Of a DNA stretch of 64,000 bases, positions 54,510 to 63,783 are shown piece by piece. Position 1 is the first letter of the stretch. Each line of letters opens with the position of its first letter. The translations under genes and the position numbers were made by a program. The notes beneath the pieces are model-generated. The model was given only the letters and a program-made list of their open reading frames with translations. It did not search any database and was not told the DNA's origin. The stretch is from Gordonia terrae (GTDB taxonomy: Bacteria; Actinomycetota; Actinomycetes; Mycobacteriales; Mycobacteriaceae), in NCBI RefSeq assembly GCF_001698225.1, contig NZ_CP016594.1, positions 4,030,001 to 4,094,000 of the forward strand. The letters run 5' to 3'.

Positions 54510-56303
54510 GTGAAGCACCAGCCCACAGCCCAGGCTCGCAGATCGACCACCTTCGTCGCACGTGCGCGCGAGCGTTTCCTCAGCGACGACGAAGTCCCTG
54601 ACGACCGCATCGACGGCACCGTCCGCGATGCCATCTCCACCTCATGGCGGCGCTCGCGCTCCTTCAAGGTGCAGGCAGACCGCCTCGAGTTGCCGTTCGT
54701 CCGGGAACCGAACACCGACAGCCCACTCATGAGCGCCGCCCGCCCGGTGCTCGATCAGCTGGCCGTTGATCTGTCGGACGAACCGGTGAGCATCATCCTC
54801 ACCTCGCCGGACGGTGTCGTGCTGTCGCGCGCGGCCGGCAGCGGTGAACTCCTCACCCAACTCGACGCCGTATCCCTCGCGCCCGGTTACAGCTACAGCG
54901 AAGAACACGCCGGTACCAACGGAATCGGCACCGCACTGGAGTCGAGGCAGGCAACCCTCGTCACCGGACCCGAGCACTACGCGGGCGCTCTCGCCCAGTT
55001 GAGCTGTGCCGGCGTCCCGATCCGGAATCCGTTCTCCGGCGGCATCGTCGGCGCGCTCGATCTCACCGGCTGGGTGGAGGAGGGCGGTTCGCTGCTGCTG
55101 TCGCTGGCCAAGTCGGCCACCGTCCAGATCGAGCAACAGATGCTGGCGAACGCCAGTGAGCGCGAATCACGCCTTCTCGCAGCCTATCTCGCCACCTGCC
55201 GACGAGCGCCCCAGATGATGGTCCTCGCGCTCGCCGCCGACGTCGTGCTGATGAACCGCCGGCTCCGCCAGAGCATCGATCCGCAGGACCAGGTGTCGAT
55301 GCTCGAGCACGCGGTGGACCAGGCCCTCGACGCCGGTGCCGTCCGGCGAGTCAACACGCTGCCCAGCGGCCGCACGGTCCGGCTGGCGCCGGTCGCCGAA
55401 TTCTCCGACACCGATGCCGGGATCGCGGTCTTTCACGTGCATTTGATGGACCCCGGGTCGTTCTCCGAACCACGCCGTCGACCGGCCGCGACCGCAACGC
55501 TGCCGGGGATCGTCGGCCGCAGTTCGTCGTGGCGGGAATGCTGCGACCGAATCGCGCAGCACGTCGGGGCGGGGCGCTGGATCGCGGTGTCGGGCGAGCG
55601 CGGAAGTGGCCGGGCCGCGGTGCTGCGCGCAGCCGCGGGCCAGTACCGCCGCGGCACCATCCGGGTCTTCTCCGCCGAGGATTTCTCCGACGCCGACACC
55701 CTCGACAGTTTCAGCGCCGAGATCGAGCGCGACGACTTCGCCATCATCCTGCGGGACATCGACGAGTTCGACGACGACATGCTCTTCGACGTCGCCGACG
55801 TGCTGCAGGGGCGCGAACACGCGGGATGGCTGGGCATCACGCTCAGCACCGTCGACACGCTGCCCGCCCTCGGCGCGACGCTGCTGCCGTTCTTCTCCCA
55901 CACCGTGGAGGTCCCGCCACTCCGGCATCGCATCGAGGATCTGCAGGTCCTTGTGCCCGCCATCCTTCGGCAACTCACCCGGGGGAAGGAACTCCCGGTC
56001 GCGCCGGACGCGATGCGCCAACTCAGCAAGTACACCTGGCCCGGCAACGTCGCCGAACTGCGACAGGCACTGCGCGACGTGGTCACCCATCACCGGTCCG
56101 GGACGATCACCGTCAAGCAGCTCCCCCCGACCTATCGGGCACAGAGCCGGCACACCCTCACCCGCATCGAAGCGCTCGAACGCGACGCCATCGTGCGCAG
56201 CCTGGAGGAAAACGGCCACAACAAACTGGCCGCCGCCCACGCGCTGGGCATCTCCCGCGCGACGATCTACCGCAAGATCAAGGAGTTCGGCATCGACGTC
56301 TGA
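54510..56303 (+). CDS. AcoR/MimR-type activator with degenerate AAA+ domain, no sigma-54 contact motif
   Basis: A regulator of about 597 residues. An N-terminal GAF-like sensor region (~60-220) includes EEHAGTNGIGTALESRQATLVTG, the signature of AcoR/AcxR-type proteins. The central AAA+ remnant has SGERGSGRAAVL (Walker A with Lys replaced by Arg) and AIILRDIDEFDDD (Walker B region). The segment that should contain GAFTGA is missing. A C-terminal Fis-type helix-turn-helix (GHNKLAAAHALGISRATIYRKIKEF) binds DNA. Known relatives (MimR) activate mim/prm operons in actinobacteria, which lack sigma-54. The start is the GTG at 54510 or the TTG at 54498; the GGGAG at 54493-54497 favours the GTG. Confidence 0.87.
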   Translation: MKHQPTAQARRSTTFVARARERFLSDDEVPDDRIDGTVRDAISTSWRRSRSFKVQADRLELPFVREPNTDSPLMSAARPVLDQLAVDLSDEPVSIILTSPDGVVLSRAAGSGELLTQLDAVSLAPGYSYSEEHAGTNGIGTALESRQATLVTGPEHYAGALAQLSCAGVPIRNPFSGGIVGALDLTGWVEEGGSLLLSLAKSATVQIEQQMLANASERESRLLAAYLATCRRAPQMMVLALAADVVLMNRRLRQSIDPQDQVSMLEHAVDQALDAGAVRRVNTLPSGRTVRLAPVAEFSDTDAGIAVFHVHLMDPGSFSEPRRRPAATATLPGIVGRSSSWRECCDRIAQHVGAGRWIAVSGERGSGRAAVLRAAAGQYRRGTIRVFSAEDFSDADTLDSFSAEIERDDFAIILRDIDEFDDDMLFDVADVLQGREHAGWLGITLSTVDTLPALGATLLPFFSHTVEVPPLRHRIEDLQVLVPAILRQLTRGKELPVAPDAMRQLSKYTWPGNVAELRQALRDVVTHHRSGTITVKQLPPTYRAQSRHTLTRIEALERDAIVRSLEENGHNKLAAAHALGISRATIYRKIKEFGIDV

Positions 56304-56418
56304 CGGCGGATGCCGCACGCACCGGGGTCTCGCGAGCGGCCGTGTCCGGCCGGGGCATGATGGACGGGCGACGGACATCCGAACCAGCGTCCGACCGCCC
56401 GATCCACGAGGAAGTGCG

Positions 56419-58197
56419 ATGACCACACCCATGTCCCGGCAGGACCTCGAGTTCCTGCTGTATGAATGGCTCGACGTCGAGACCCTGACCTCCCGAGACC
56501 GTTTCGCCGCGCACTCACGCGAGACCTTCGACGCGGTCCTCGAACTCAGCGCCGACATCGCGATGAAGTGCTTCGCGCCCGCCAACAAGATCGGCGACGC
56601 CCACGAGCCCTACATCGGGGACGACGGCAAGGTCGTGCTGCCCGACGAGGTCGTCGCCGGCCTCGCCGAGTACCGCAAGGCAGGTCTGATCTCTGCCTCC
56701 TTCGACGACGAACTCGGCGGCATGCAGTTGCCGACCGTCATCCGCCAGGCCTCGGCCGTGTGGTTCCAGGCCGCGAACGCCGCCATGTCGTCGTACAACT
56801 TCCTCACCGTCGGCAATGCCAACCTGCTCGCCGAGTACGCCACCGACGAGCAGCGCGAGACCTGGGTCCGCCCCCTCGTCGAGGGCCGCTTCTCCGGCAC
56901 GATGTGCCTGTCCGAACCACAGGCCGGGTCGTCGCTCGCCGACATCACCACCAAGGCCGAACCCGCCGGCGACGGCACCTACCGGATCACCGGCACCAAG
57001 ATGTGGATCTCGGCCGGCGACCACGAGCTGACCGAGAACATCGTCCACCTCGTGCTGGCGAAGATCCCCGGCGGCGGCCCCGGCGTCAAGGGCATCTCCC
57101 TGTTCATCGTGCCCAAGTACCTCGCCGACGGAACCCGCAACGACGTCGCACTCGTCGGCCTCAACCACAAGATGGGCAACCGCGCCACCACCAACACCCT
57201 GCTCAACTTCGGCGACGGCACCTTCGGAGCCGACTCCGCTCCCGGTGCTGTTGGTTTTCTCGTCGGCGACGAACACCGCGGCCTCTCCTACATGTTCCAC
57301 ATGATGAACGAGGCGCGCATCGGCGTCGGATTCCTCGCCACCGCACTGGGTTACGCCGGATACCGGGCCTCGCTCGACTACGCGAAGGTGCGCACCCAGG
57401 GCCGGCCCGTCGACCAGAAGGACCCGTCGACCAAGCCGGTGCCGATCATCGAACACGCCGACGTCCGGCGCATGCTGCTGGCCCAGAAGTCCTATGTGGA
57501 GGGCGCACTCGCCTTCGGGCTGTACTGCAGCGTCCTCGTCGACCAGGCTGCGACCGCCGCCGACGCCGCCGAACGAGCGCGGATCGAGTTGCTTCTCGAG
57601 GTGCTGACCCCGATCGCGAAGAGTTGGCCGTCGCAGTGGTGCCTCGAGGCCAACAGCCTCGCGATCCAGGTACACGGCGGCTACGGTTACACCCGCGAGT
57701 TCGATGTCGAGCAGTACTACCGGGACAACCGCCTGAACCCCATCCACGAAGGCGCACACGGCATCCACGGGATCGACCTGCTCGGCCGCAAGGTGATCAT
57801 GCAGGGCGGCGCCGGCTTCGCGGCCCTGGCCGAGACCATCGAGGCCACCGTCGAGCGTGCGCGCGGCGCAGACGGGCTGGCCGGTTACGCCGGCGAGCTG
57901 CACTCCGTCGTGGACCGCCTGGTGAAGGTGACCGCGCACATCTGGTCGGCGGGCGACCCCAAGCTGTCGCTGGCCAACGCGACCGTCTACCTGGAGACGG
58001 CCGGACACATCGTGATCGCCTGGATCTGGCTCGAACAGCTCCTCGCGGCCGGCAACCGGTCCGGCGACTTCTACGACGGAAAACGCGCTGCGGCACAGTA
58101 CTTCTTCCGCTACGAGCTACCCAAGACCGGGCCGCAGCTCGACCTGCTGACCGCCCTCGACCGCACCACCCTCGACGTCGAGCCGTCCTGGTTCTGA
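56419..58197 (+). CDS. Acyl-CoA dehydrogenase family protein (FadE5-like length)
   Basis: A 592-residue flavoprotein, longer than the classical 380-residue enzymes. The family motifs are CLSEPQAGSSLADI and MWISAGDHE (FAD/substrate loop). A catalytic-base region near NPIHEGAHGIHGIDLLGRK has Glu in the EGxxGI motif. A C-terminal helical extension follows. It likely oxidises an acyl-CoA with electrons to ETF. The ATG at 56419 follows GAGGAAGTGCG. It begins 115 bases after the regulator's stop, so it may belong to the same unit, perhaps for propionyl or other short-chain acyl-CoA use; this is inferred. No thiolase is adjacent. Confidence 0.88.
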   Translation: MTTPMSRQDLEFLLYEWLDVETLTSRDRFAAHSRETFDAVLELSADIAMKCFAPANKIGDAHEPYIGDDGKVVLPDEVVAGLAEYRKAGLISASFDDELGGMQLPTVIRQASAVWFQAANAAMSSYNFLTVGNANLLAEYATDEQRETWVRPLVEGRFSGTMCLSEPQAGSSLADITTKAEPAGDGTYRITGTKMWISAGDHELTENIVHLVLAKIPGGGPGVKGISLFIVPKYLADGTRNDVALVGLNHKMGNRATTNTLLNFGDGTFGADSAPGAVGFLVGDEHRGLSYMFHMMNEARIGVGFLATALGYAGYRASLDYAKVRTQGRPVDQKDPSTKPVPIIEHADVRRMLLAQKSYVEGALAFGLYCSVLVDQAATAADAAERARIELLLEVLTPIAKSWPSQWCLEANSLAIQVHGGYGYTREFDVEQYYRDNRLNPIHEGAHGIHGIDLLGRKVIMQGGAGFAALAETIEATVERARGADGLAGYAGELHSVVDRLVKVTAHIWSAGDPKLSLANATVYLETAGHIVIAWIWLEQLLAAGNRSGDFYDGKRAAAQYFFRYELPKTGPQLDLLTALDRTTLDVEPSWF

Positions 58198-58260
58198 CGC
58201 GTTCCCGCGCCGCCGACGCGCCGCGTCGGAAGAGTTGCCGACTATCTAAGGGAGACAACG

Positions 58261-59022
58261 ATGTCCGTGATGGATCTGTTCGACACCGCCGGCAAGGTGG
58301 TCATCGTGACCGGCGCCTCGTCCGGGCTGGGGGTCTCGTTCGCGCGTGGCTTCGCCGAGGCCGGTGCCGACGTGGTCCTCGCCGCACGGCGGGCGGAGAA
58401 GCTCGCGGACACCGCCGCGGCCGTCGAGGCGCTGGGCCGAAAGGCGTTGGTGGTACCCGCCGATGTCGCCGACCCCGAGCAGTGTCAAAGCGTCGTCGAC
58501 GCCGCAATGGAGACCTTCGGCAAGGTCGATGTACTCATCAACAACGCAGGCATCGGAACCGCGTACCCGGCGACCCGCGAGACACCCGAACAGTTCCGCG
58601 GGGTCATCGACGTCAACCTGAACGGCTCCTACTGGATGGCCCAGGCCTGCGGTCGGGTCATGCAGCCGGGCAGCGCGATCATCAACATCTCGTCGATCCT
58701 CGGCATCACCACCGCCGGCCTGCCGCAGGCGGCGTACGCCGCGAGCAAGGCCGGAGTCATCGGACTCACCCGCGATCTCGCCCAGCAGTGGGGCGCGCGC
58801 AAGGGCATTCGGGTCAACGCCATCGCCCCCGGGTTCTTCGAGAGCGAGATGACCGACACCTACCAGCCCGGTTACCTCGACTCGCAGATGCCGCGGGTCC
58901 TGCTCGGCCGGACCGGACACGGCGAGGAACTCGCGGCCACCGCGATCTGGCTGTCGTCGGCGGCTGCCGGATACGTCACCGGTCAGACGCTCCCCGTCGA
59001 CGGTGGCATCACGGTCACCTAG
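58261..59022 (+). CDS. Short-chain dehydrogenase/reductase
   Basis: A 253-residue classical SDR. The nucleotide motif is TGASSGLGVSFA, with NNAG in the middle, the catalytic Ser in INISSILG and the Tyr-x3-Lys in YAASKAG. The C-terminal TGQTLPVDGGITVT is a standard ending. The preceding acyl-CoA dehydrogenase ends 63 bases upstream and a ribosome site (AAGGGAG) precedes the ATG. It probably oxidises a hydroxyacyl-CoA or secondary alcohol in the pathway fed by the island; the substrate is unknown. Confidence 0.88.
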   Translation: MSVMDLFDTAGKVVIVTGASSGLGVSFARGFAEAGADVVLAARRAEKLADTAAAVEALGRKALVVPADVADPEQCQSVVDAAMETFGKVDVLINNAGIGTAYPATRETPEQFRGVIDVNLNGSYWMAQACGRVMQPGSAIINISSILGITTAGLPQAAYAASKAGVIGLTRDLAQQWGARKGIRVNAIAPGFFESEMTDTYQPGYLDSQMPRVLLGRTGHGEELAATAIWLSSAAAGYVTGQTLPVDGGITVT

Positions 59023-59053
59023 CGCCGGGGGGACCACCCCTAGACTGACGGCA

Positions 59054-59584
59054 ATGGACCTTTCACCTGATCCGCAACTGCCGGCGCACGCCGAGGTGCA
59101 TCCGACCCTGCGCGAACCGGCCAATCGGGTCGATCCACGCGCGAAGACCCTGTGGCGCATCGGCCCGCTCGTCCTCGGCGTACTCGGCGTTGCCGCCGCC
59201 GTCGTCGTGGCCGTCGCGGTCGGCGAGGCGCGATGGATCGCGGCGCTCGCGGCCGTCGTCATCGCCGTCCTGGCCGCTGTCTACGCCGCGGTCGTCCCGC
59301 AGTGGCGCTACCGATTCCACCGGTGGGAGGTCAGCGACGACGCGGTGTACTCGCAGTCGGGATGGTTCGTCCGGCACCGCGTCATCATCCCCATCGCCCG
59401 GATCCAGGTGGTCGACACCGAGGCCGGCCCGATCGAGCAGTTCCTCGGCCTGGCGACGCTCACCGTGACCACGGCCTCGTCGGCGGGGACCATCCACATC
59501 GCCGGCCTCGACGCCGAGGTCGCGCGGGCGACCGCCGCCGACCTGACCATCCGCACCCAGGCGTTCACCGATGACGCGACCTGA
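59054..59584 (+). CDS. Bacterial PH-domain membrane protein, YdbS-like
   Basis: A 176-residue protein with two N-terminal transmembrane helices (IGPLVLGVLGVAAAVVVAVAV, IAALAAVVIAVLAAVYAAVV). A bacterial PH-like domain (DUF304) follows, reading YRFHRWEVSDDAVYSQSGWFVRHRVIIPIARIQVV. It overlaps the next gene by 14 bases, which is the usual YdbS-YdbT operon arrangement. Family members are membrane-associated and in Bacillus relate to resistance against some cell-envelope stress. No enzyme activity is known. The ATG at 59054 is preceded by a small GC hairpin after the SDR stop. Confidence 0.85.
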   Translation: MDLSPDPQLPAHAEVHPTLREPANRVDPRAKTLWRIGPLVLGVLGVAAAVVVAVAVGEARWIAALAAVVIAVLAAVYAAVVPQWRYRFHRWEVSDDAVYSQSGWFVRHRVIIPIARIQVVDTEAGPIEQFLGLATLTVTTASSAGTIHIAGLDAEVARATAADLTIRTQAFTDDAT

Positions 59585-61076
59585 CCGGTTCGTCGTCGAC
59601 GGGCCCGACGACTGGCACCGGCTGTCGCCCTGGATGATGGCGGTCAAACCCGTCGAGTTGCTGCCCTCGCTGGTGCCGGTGGTGATCGCGCTGGTCTTCG
59701 CCGGTTCGGGCGCACCGCTGTTCACGCTGATCGCGACCGCGGTGATCGTGCCGTTCGTGACGGTGGTGCCCTGGCTGACCACGCGTTATCAGGTCACCGA
59801 CGAACACGTCCGGGTGCGCAGCGGACTGGTCACCCGCAAGGTCGCGACCGCGCGCCGGGACCGGATCCGCAGCGTCGACCTCACCGCCTCCCCCGTGCAC
59901 CGCGTGCTGAAACTGCAGAAGGTCAAGATCGGTACCGGCGGCGACGACGAATCGTCCGCGGTCGTCCTGACGGCACTCACCGCCGACGAGGCGCGGGCGC
60001 TGCACGACAACCTGATGGCGACCCGCGCACATCGGGGGCCGTCGTCGGCGGCCCTCGGAGCCGCCCCCGCCGATCCGACCGCTCCGGAGCCCGACGCCGA
60101 GGTCCTGGCCCGGTTCCAGTCGTCCTGGTTGCGCTACTCTCCCTTCTCCGTCGCCGGCCTCGCGCTGGCCGCCGGTGCGGCCGGTCTCGCTGCCCAGATC
60201 GCCAATGACGCCGGCGTCTTCACCGAGGGGATCGGCATTGCGCGCGACGCCGTCGACGCGGTACGCGAGACCGCGATCGGCCTCGTCATCCTGGGGGTGT
60301 GTCTCGTGGTCGTCGTCGTCGGCGGGGTGCTCTCGGTCTTGGGTTATGTCCTGAACTACTGGAACTTCCGGCTCCTCCGCCACCCGGACGGGACGCTGCG
60401 CACCGAGCGCGGCCTGCTGACGACCAACGCGATCAGCTTCGACGAGCGGCGCATCCGAGGCAGTCACCTCACCGAGCCGATCCTCATGCGACCGCTGAAA
60501 GGCGCTCGGCTCCAGGCGATCGCGACCGGCAGCACCAAACACCCGCTGCTGCTCCCGCCGGCGCCGATCGACGAGGCCATGCGCGTCGCCGGTCTCGTCA
60601 CCCACGAACGAACCGAGCTGACCACCCCGCTCGTCGGACACGGGACCACCGCCCGACTGCGTCGCCTCAACCGCGGATTCCTCAGCGGGGCTGCCGCACT
60701 CGCCGTCATCGGCGTCGCCGTGGTCACCCACGCCATCCCGGCCCCCTGGCTCGCGGTGGGTGTCGTCGCGGTCCTCGGCTCGACCGCACTCGGCATGGTC
60801 CGCGCCCGCCATCTCGGACACCGGTTGACGGCTCGTTCGGTGGTCATCGCCCCGCCGAGCGTCGCCCGGCAGCGCGTCGTCGTCGACCGGGACGGCGTGA
60901 TCGGCTGGGCGAGCCGCACCTCACTGTTCCAGCGTCGGGCCGGCGTGACGACGCTGATCCTCGCCACCGCCGCGGGCGCCGAACACTACGCACTCGTCGA
61001 CGTCGACGAGGAGACCGCGGCGGGCGTCGCCCACGAGGTGTCGCCCGGCTGGATCCGACCGTTCCTGACGTCGTGA
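59571..61076 (+). CDS. Bacterial PH-domain membrane protein, YdbT-like
   Basis: A 501-residue protein with three PH-like DUF304 modules separated by transmembrane pairs. Recognisable module starts are TTRYQVTDEHVRVRSGLVTRKVATARRDRI, FRLLRHPDGTLRTERGLLTTNAISFDERRI and the third near VIAPPSVARQRVVVDRDGVIGW. It overlaps the YdbS-like gene by 14 bases and certainly functions with it. The pair sits after the catabolic island and has no evident link to it. Confidence 0.85.
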   Translation: MTRPDRFVVDGPDDWHRLSPWMMAVKPVELLPSLVPVVIALVFAGSGAPLFTLIATAVIVPFVTVVPWLTTRYQVTDEHVRVRSGLVTRKVATARRDRIRSVDLTASPVHRVLKLQKVKIGTGGDDESSAVVLTALTADEARALHDNLMATRAHRGPSSAALGAAPADPTAPEPDAEVLARFQSSWLRYSPFSVAGLALAAGAAGLAAQIANDAGVFTEGIGIARDAVDAVRETAIGLVILGVCLVVVVVGGVLSVLGYVLNYWNFRLLRHPDGTLRTERGLLTTNAISFDERRIRGSHLTEPILMRPLKGARLQAIATGSTKHPLLLPPAPIDEAMRVAGLVTHERTELTTPLVGHGTTARLRRLNRGFLSGAAALAVIGVAVVTHAIPAPWLAVGVVAVLGSTALGMVRARHLGHRLTARSVVIAPPSVARQRVVVDRDGVIGWASRTSLFQRRAGVTTLILATAAGAEHYALVDVDEETAAGVAHEVSPGWIRPFLTS

Positions 61077-61104
61077 CCGAGCCGGACGGCAGGTCGGGCT
61101 CGGT
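61076..61104. terminator. Hairpin between convergent PH-domain and chrA genes
   Basis: ACCGAGCC pairs with GGCTCGGT (8 bp) around a 13-base loop. It overlaps the stop codons of both convergent genes. There is no U-tract on either side, so it is at best a weak terminator. Confidence 0.55.
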
Positions 61105-62552
61105 CAGGTCAGCGGCAGACCGACTGCCGCGGCGAGCAATCCGAGCACCGCGCAGACGGCCAGGGTGCGGAGCACGGACTGCTTGAGCGGGTAGATCAGG
61201 ACGAAGGCGATCACGGTGATCACCACCGCGAGCGGCCGCAGGGTGTCGAGGTGTGGGACCGCGAGGTTCAACGGTCCGGCGGTGACGACCGTGGTGTCGC
61301 GGAAAAGCGTGTGCAGGGCGAAGTAGAGCGCGAGATTCGCGATCACACCGACCACCGCCGCGGTGACACCGTTCAGGGCGGACGTCAGATGCCGGTTGTT
61401 GCGCAGCTTCTCGATGAACGGCGCCCCGAGGAAGATGAACACGAAACTCGGCACGAACGTGACCCAGGTGGTCAGGAGTGCGCCGATCGTCGCCGCGAAC
61501 CAGGGATCGAGTCCCCCGGGATCGCGGTAGGCGCCGAGGAACGCGACGAACTGGACGACCATGATGAGCGGGCCGGGCGTCGTCTCGGCGAGTCCCAGAC
61601 CGCGCACCATCTCGCCGGGGCTCACCCAGCCGTAGACGTCGACCGCCTGCTGGGCGATGTAGGCCAGGACGGCATAGGCACCGCCGAAGGTGATCAGCGC
61701 GGTCCAGGTGAAGAACGTGCCCTGCTGGGTGAACACACTGCCCGTCCCGGTGGTCGCCACGACGATGCCCATCGGGACGACCCAGGCCAGGACACCGACG
61801 CCGAGCACGATCCCGGCGCGCCGCCAGCTCGGGGATGCCGTGTGGATCGCGTCGTCGGCGATGATCGGCGCGGGCCCGTCGTCGGCGACCTCCTTCTGGG
61901 CGGCGACGACACGGCGGCCGGTCAGCCAGCCCAGGACGCCGGCCACGGCGATGACTATCGGGAACGGGACGGCGAAGACCGCCAGGGCGATGAACGCGGC
62001 GACCGCGATCGCGATCTGCACCGGCCCGGTGAGCGCCCGTTTGCTCACCCTCGTGACCGCCTGGGCGACGATGGCGAGCACCGCAGGGCCGATACCGGCG
62101 AACAGGGCCGCCACGATGGTCGTCGCGCCGAAGGCGACGTAGATCGCCGATAACCCGAGTATCGCGATCACCCCGGGCAGGACGAACAGGATGCCCGCGA
62201 TCAGCCCACCGGCGGTTCCGTTGAGCAGCCAACCCACGTAGATGGCCAATTGCTGGGCTTCGGGCCCGGGCAGCAGCATGCAGTAGTTGAGGGCATGGAG
62301 AAACCGGCGCTGGCCGATCCAGCGCCGGTCGTCGACAAGTGCTCGCTGCATCACCGCTATCTGACCCGCGGGACCCCCGAAGGTCTGCAGCGAGATCAGG
62401 AACCACGCGCGGGTCGCGGTACGCAGCGAGACCCCCGCCGTCGGGTCGACGTGGTCACCCGACTCGACGGCCGCCTTCCCCCCGGTTTCCGACGGACCGT
62501 CCGAACGTCTCGACGCATCCGAACCCCCGGGTCGACCGGATCTCTCCGACAT
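61104..62552 (-). CDS. chrA: Chromate transporter ChrA (long-chain, two-domain)
   Basis: A 482-residue CHR-family membrane protein. The N-terminal CHR domain carries LQTFGGPAGQIAVMQ and NYCMLLPGPEAQQLAIYVGW, and the second carries LITFGGAYAVLAYIAQQ and LAETTPGPLIMVVQFVAF. The family exports chromate using the proton gradient. The start is placed at the ATG at 62550-62552 (MSERSGRPG); a GTG at 62556-62558 with GGAAGG seven bases upstream is a good alternative, and a longer start to 62612 is possible. It is divergent from the chrB pair, with the palindromic operator between them. Confidence 0.88.
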   Translation of the reverse strand: MSERSGRPGGSDASRRSDGPSETGGKAAVESGDHVDPTAGVSLRTATRAWFLISLQTFGGPAGQIAVMQRALVDDRRWIGQRRFLHALNYCMLLPGPEAQQLAIYVGWLLNGTAGGLIAGILFVLPGVIAILGLSAIYVAFGATTIVAALFAGIGPAVLAIVAQAVTRVSKRALTGPVQIAIAVAAFIALAVFAVPFPIVIAVAGVLGWLTGRRVVAAQKEVADDGPAPIIADDAIHTASPSWRRAGIVLGVGVLAWVVPMGIVVATTGTGSVFTQQGTFFTWTALITFGGAYAVLAYIAQQAVDVYGWVSPGEMVRGLGLAETTPGPLIMVVQFVAFLGAYRDPGGLDPWFAATIGALLTTWVTFVPSFVFIFLGAPFIEKLRNNRHLTSALNGVTAAVVGVIANLALYFALHTLFRDTTVVTAGPLNLAVPHLDTLRPLAVVITVIAFVLIYPLKQSVLRTLAVCAVLGLLAAAVGLPLT

Positions 62553-62633
62553 CGCCACTCGCACCCCTTCCACAGGCACCGACGTGCCCACATCGCCGCG
62601 ATCGTGCGGCACCCAGCAGATGCAACCACGGTT

Positions 62634-62646
62634 ACAATCGGATTGT
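62634..62646. promoter_or_regulatory. Palindromic operator candidate between chrA and chrB
   Basis: ACAATC-G-GATTGT is a perfect 13-base palindrome. It overlaps TACAAT (62633-62638, a plus-strand -10 candidate) and GACAAT on the minus strand (complement of 62642-62647). A ChrB-type repressor binding here could control both directions. Confidence 0.65.
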
Positions 62647-62728
62647 CCAGGGTTGAACGCGCGGTGAGCGGTGGGTCACGACATCGACCGCTGGTGCATG
62701 ATCGGATGGCAGCCGAGGAGGTGCTGGA

Positions 62729-63205
62729 GTGTCCGAAAACTGGGTGATGCTCGTGTATCGGGTTCCCCGAGAGCCGTCGACGCCGCGGATCGCGATCTGG
62801 CGCAAACTCCGGAAGTACGGCGCCTATCAGCTGACCGATGGGGTGGTACTGCTTCCCGCGAGCGCCCGGACCCGCGAACAGCTCGAGTGGGTGGCCGAGG
62901 ATGCGGTCAGCGCAGGCGGATCCGGCGAGGTCTGGTCGGCCGCGCCGACCAACCGGGCCGAGTTCGAACGCATCCGCGCCGAACTCCAGTCGGCCCGCGG
63001 AGCCGAGTACGCGGAGATAGTCGTCGAGGCGAAGCAGGCGGAAGACCATGCCGACCCCGCGAAACAGCTCGGCGTCCTGCGTCGCAGGTTCCGTGAGATC
63101 ACCCGCCGGGATCATTTTCCGACCGAGTCGCGCGAGACCGCCCGACAAGCACTTCGCATACTGGCCGACCGGCTCCTCGAGACCGAACCGGCGAGGCCGT
63201 CGTGA
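62729..63205 (+). CDS. chrB: ChrB N-terminal-domain protein (chromate resistance regulator part 1)
   Basis: A 158-residue protein matching the N-terminal regulatory half of ChrB (WVMLVYRVPREPSTPRIAIWRKLRKYGAYQL ... LPASARTREQLEWVAEDA). It has a GTG start with GGAGG seven bases upstream. In the usual arrangement ChrB is one protein of about 320 residues; here it ends at a stop whose TGA overlaps the next gene's GTG (GTGA). This half probably binds DNA at the chr operator. The split could be natural or a frame change; the two-gene form occurs in some actinobacteria. Confidence 0.82.
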   Translation: MSENWVMLVYRVPREPSTPRIAIWRKLRKYGAYQLTDGVVLLPASARTREQLEWVAEDAVSAGGSGEVWSAAPTNRAEFERIRAELQSARGAEYAEIVVEAKQAEDHADPAKQLGVLRRRFREITRRDHFPTESRETARQALRILADRLLETEPARPS

Positions 63206-63633
63206 GGTGGGCGACCCGGGCCGGCGTACACATCGACCGGGCGGCGTGCGCGTGGCTGATCCGCCGATACGTCGATCCCGCCGCCGAATTCGTCTTCGTC
63301 ACCAGCGCAGACGAAATCCCCTCGGATGCAACGCCATTCGACATGCGCGGTGTCGAACTGGGCCATCATGACGGCGACTGCACGTTCGAGACGATCCTGA
63401 AACGGTACGAACTCACCGACCCGGTCCTGTGGGCGATCGCAGAGATCATCCACGAAGCCGACATCGAAGACGACCGCTACGACGCTCCGGAAGCGCCGGG
63501 CCTCGACGTCGTGTTGCGCGGCCTCTCCCTCATCGGCGACGACGAACACACGCTGTCGGTCTCGGATGCCGTTTTCGACGGTCTGCACGAGTACTTTCGC
63601 CAACGCACCCTCACCGGCCGCGAACCGTCATAG
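63202..63633 (+). CDS. ChrB C-terminal-domain protein (chromate resistance part 2)
   Basis: A 143-residue protein matching the C-terminal chromate-resistance domain of ChrB (MRWATRAGVHIDRAACAWLIRRYVDP, FDMRGVELGHHDGDCTFETIL, HEADIEDDRY). Conserved His, Asp and Cys suggest a metal- or chromate-binding site. It is translationally coupled to the N-terminal half by GTGA overlap, so both halves are made together and may reconstitute ChrB activity. Confidence 0.8.
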   Translation: MRWATRAGVHIDRAACAWLIRRYVDPAAEFVFVTSADEIPSDATPFDMRGVELGHHDGDCTFETILKRYELTDPVLWAIAEIIHEADIEDDRYDAPEAPGLDVVLRGLSLIGDDEHTLSVSDAVFDGLHEYFRQRTLTGREPS

Positions 63634-63783
63634 TCAGCCGCGGGGCGCGTCGGAGCACCCCGTGAGACGATTCGCCAAAACCGTCCGACCCACTTTGTCG
63701 CTGTGGTAGACATCACAGCAGATAAGTCAACGCTGACTGTTCTCCACCGTCGCGGACAGTCGTCGACAAAGGGGGTCATGGGG

